A program made the position numbers and the translations under genes. From JAKFVC01 sp040386595 (GTDB taxonomy: Bacteria > Planctomycetota > Planctomycetia > Planctomycetales > Planctomycetaceae), in the NCBI GenBank assembly GCA_040386595.1, contig JAZKFE010000215.1, positions 1 to 64,000 of the forward strand: a DNA stretch of 64,000 nt, read 5' to 3'. This document shows, piece after piece, positions 63,455-64,000 of the stretch (the first letter of the stretch is position 1; every line of letters begins with the position of its first letter). The notes beneath the pieces are model-generated. The model was given only the letters and a program-made list of their open reading frames with translations, made no database searches and was not told the origin of the DNA.

Positions 63455-64000
63455 GTGCCGCAGCGTATTCTGAGTATCTCGGGCCTGCGTGGCATCGTGG
63501 GTGATGGATTAGAGCCGACTTATCTAGTGGAGTTCGCGGCCGCCCTGGGGACGCTGATCCAAGGGGGGACCGTTGTGGTCGGCCGCGACGGGCGATCGAC
63601 CGGCCCGGTCGTGAAACAGGCTGTCCTGGCGGGACTGCAGTCTGTCGGGTGTAGCGTTTTGGATGCCGGAATCGCCTCGACCCCGACGGTTGGCGTGTTG
63701 GTGCAGCATTTTGCGGCAGCTGGCGGCATCCAGATTACGGCCAGCCACAATCCGATCCCGTGGAATGGCCTGAAGCCCTTTTCTCCGCAAGGCTCGGTCT
63801 TCGACGAAGCGACTGGTCAGAAATTGATCGGACTGTTGGATTCGAAAAAATTTGATTATGTCGGTTGGAACAAGATTGGAGCGCTGGACACTCTGGTGGA
63901 CCCCAGTGCCCCACATCTCAATCGGGTTCTGCCGTTAGTCGACGTGGCGGCGATTCGGAAGCGGCGGCTGAAAGTCGTGCTGGACTGCAACCACGGAGCC
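63455..64000 (+). CDS. Phosphoglucosamine/phosphomannomutase-type phosphohexomutase (5' part)
   Basis: Open to the window end, 182 codons present, from GTG 63455 with AAGGAG 6 nt upstream. The start MPQRILSISGLRGIVGDGLE is the typical alpha-D-phosphohexomutase opening. The catalytic serine is in ITASHNPIPWNGLKPF, whose Ser is phosphorylated in GlmM, ManB and related enzymes, and VVVGRDGRSTGP is the preceding conserved loop. The metal-binding and sugar-binding loops lie beyond the window, so the substrate (glucosamine-6-P or mannose-6-P/glucose-6-P) cannot be decided; GlmM is a plausible guess. Confidence 0.9.
   Translation, partial: MPQRILSISGLRGIVGDGLEPTYLVEFAAALGTLIQGGTVVVGRDGRSTGPVVKQAVLAGLQSVGCSVLDAGIASTPTVGVLVQHFAAAGGIQITASHNPIPWNGLKPFSPQGSVFDEATGQKLIGLLDSKKFDYVGWNKIGALDTLVDPSAPHLNRVLPLVDVAAIRKRRLKVVLDCNHGA

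Noticed and set aside
63524..63916. Minus-strand frame at the window end
   Set aside because: Antisense to the phosphohexomutase, whose catalytic motif is clear on the plus strand.

Overview
The window looks like a chromosomal segment of a planctomycete (Planctomycetota, Planctomycetales-type). It carries four DUF1559 proteins, three of them with the pilin-like FTLIELLVVIAII leader. It also has Gfo/Idh/MocA oxidoreductases with Tat signals, a DUF1080 protein, an FG-GAP surface protein with an LEPR-XLL-like N-terminus, a sulfatase-modifying-factor-like protein, a Rho factor with a very long Arg/Gly-rich N-terminus, and an EF-G of the mitochondrial-EFG1-like subtype. Genes are mostly single or in pairs, intergenic regions are long, and palindromic dispersed repeats are frequent. 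I found no tRNA, rRNA, CRISPR array, transposase or prophage. Two runs of ten N (2307-2316, 33388-33397) are assembly gaps, and each breaks a real gene.

Layout. 1-4.5 kb: one very large secreted amidohydrolase fusion, read on the minus strand and split by the first gap. 4.5-6.2 kb: non-coding, but with a near-consensus promoter followed about 110 nt later by an intrinsic terminator, i.e. a candidate small RNA. 6.2-10.6 kb: rho, a heme-c-type sensor histidine kinase and a small membrane protein with an HExxH motif. 10.7-14 kb (minus): methyltransferase, then a redoxin-like protein and an MBL-fold hydrolase as a pair. 14.4-17 kb: a DapA-family lyase/aldolase and two envelope proteins. 17.3-23.1 kb: coiled-coil membrane protein, TPR protein, zinc-ribbon membrane protein and a zinc alcohol dehydrogenase. 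23.3-29.8 kb: two DUF1559 genes, nicotinamide phosphoribosyltransferase, a lipoprotein and a DUF2007 protein. 30-39.4 kb: secreted or membrane proteins, a DUF1559 gene split by the second gap, LRR and HEAT proteins, an FGE-like protein and two orphan antitoxin-like genes. 39.4-52.4 kb: two Tat-exported Gfo/Idh/MocA proteins, EF-G, a sigma-54 response regulator, and DUF1444 and DUF1844 proteins. 52.7-60 kb: a 1109-residue FG-GAP/RTX/Calx-beta/cadherin protein, then a DUF1559 / lipoprotein / AztD-like beta-propeller cluster. 60-64 kb: DUF1080, a TPR protein, a very acidic small protein, and the 5' part of a phosphohexomutase that runs off the window.

The most interesting group is 56.7-59.9 kb. 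A pilin-like DUF1559 gene is followed by a small lipoprotein and a secreted beta-propeller that strongly resembles the periplasmic zinc metallochaperone AztD. It is preceded by a TTGCAA-N5-TTGCAA dyad with the geometry of a Fur-family (Mur-like) operator. I infer a metal-responsive, probably zinc-handling, envelope operon that lacks the usual AztABC transporter next to it. The second notable feature is the set of at least five families of dispersed palindromic repeats, which sit between genes and sometimes form hairpins at transcript ends.
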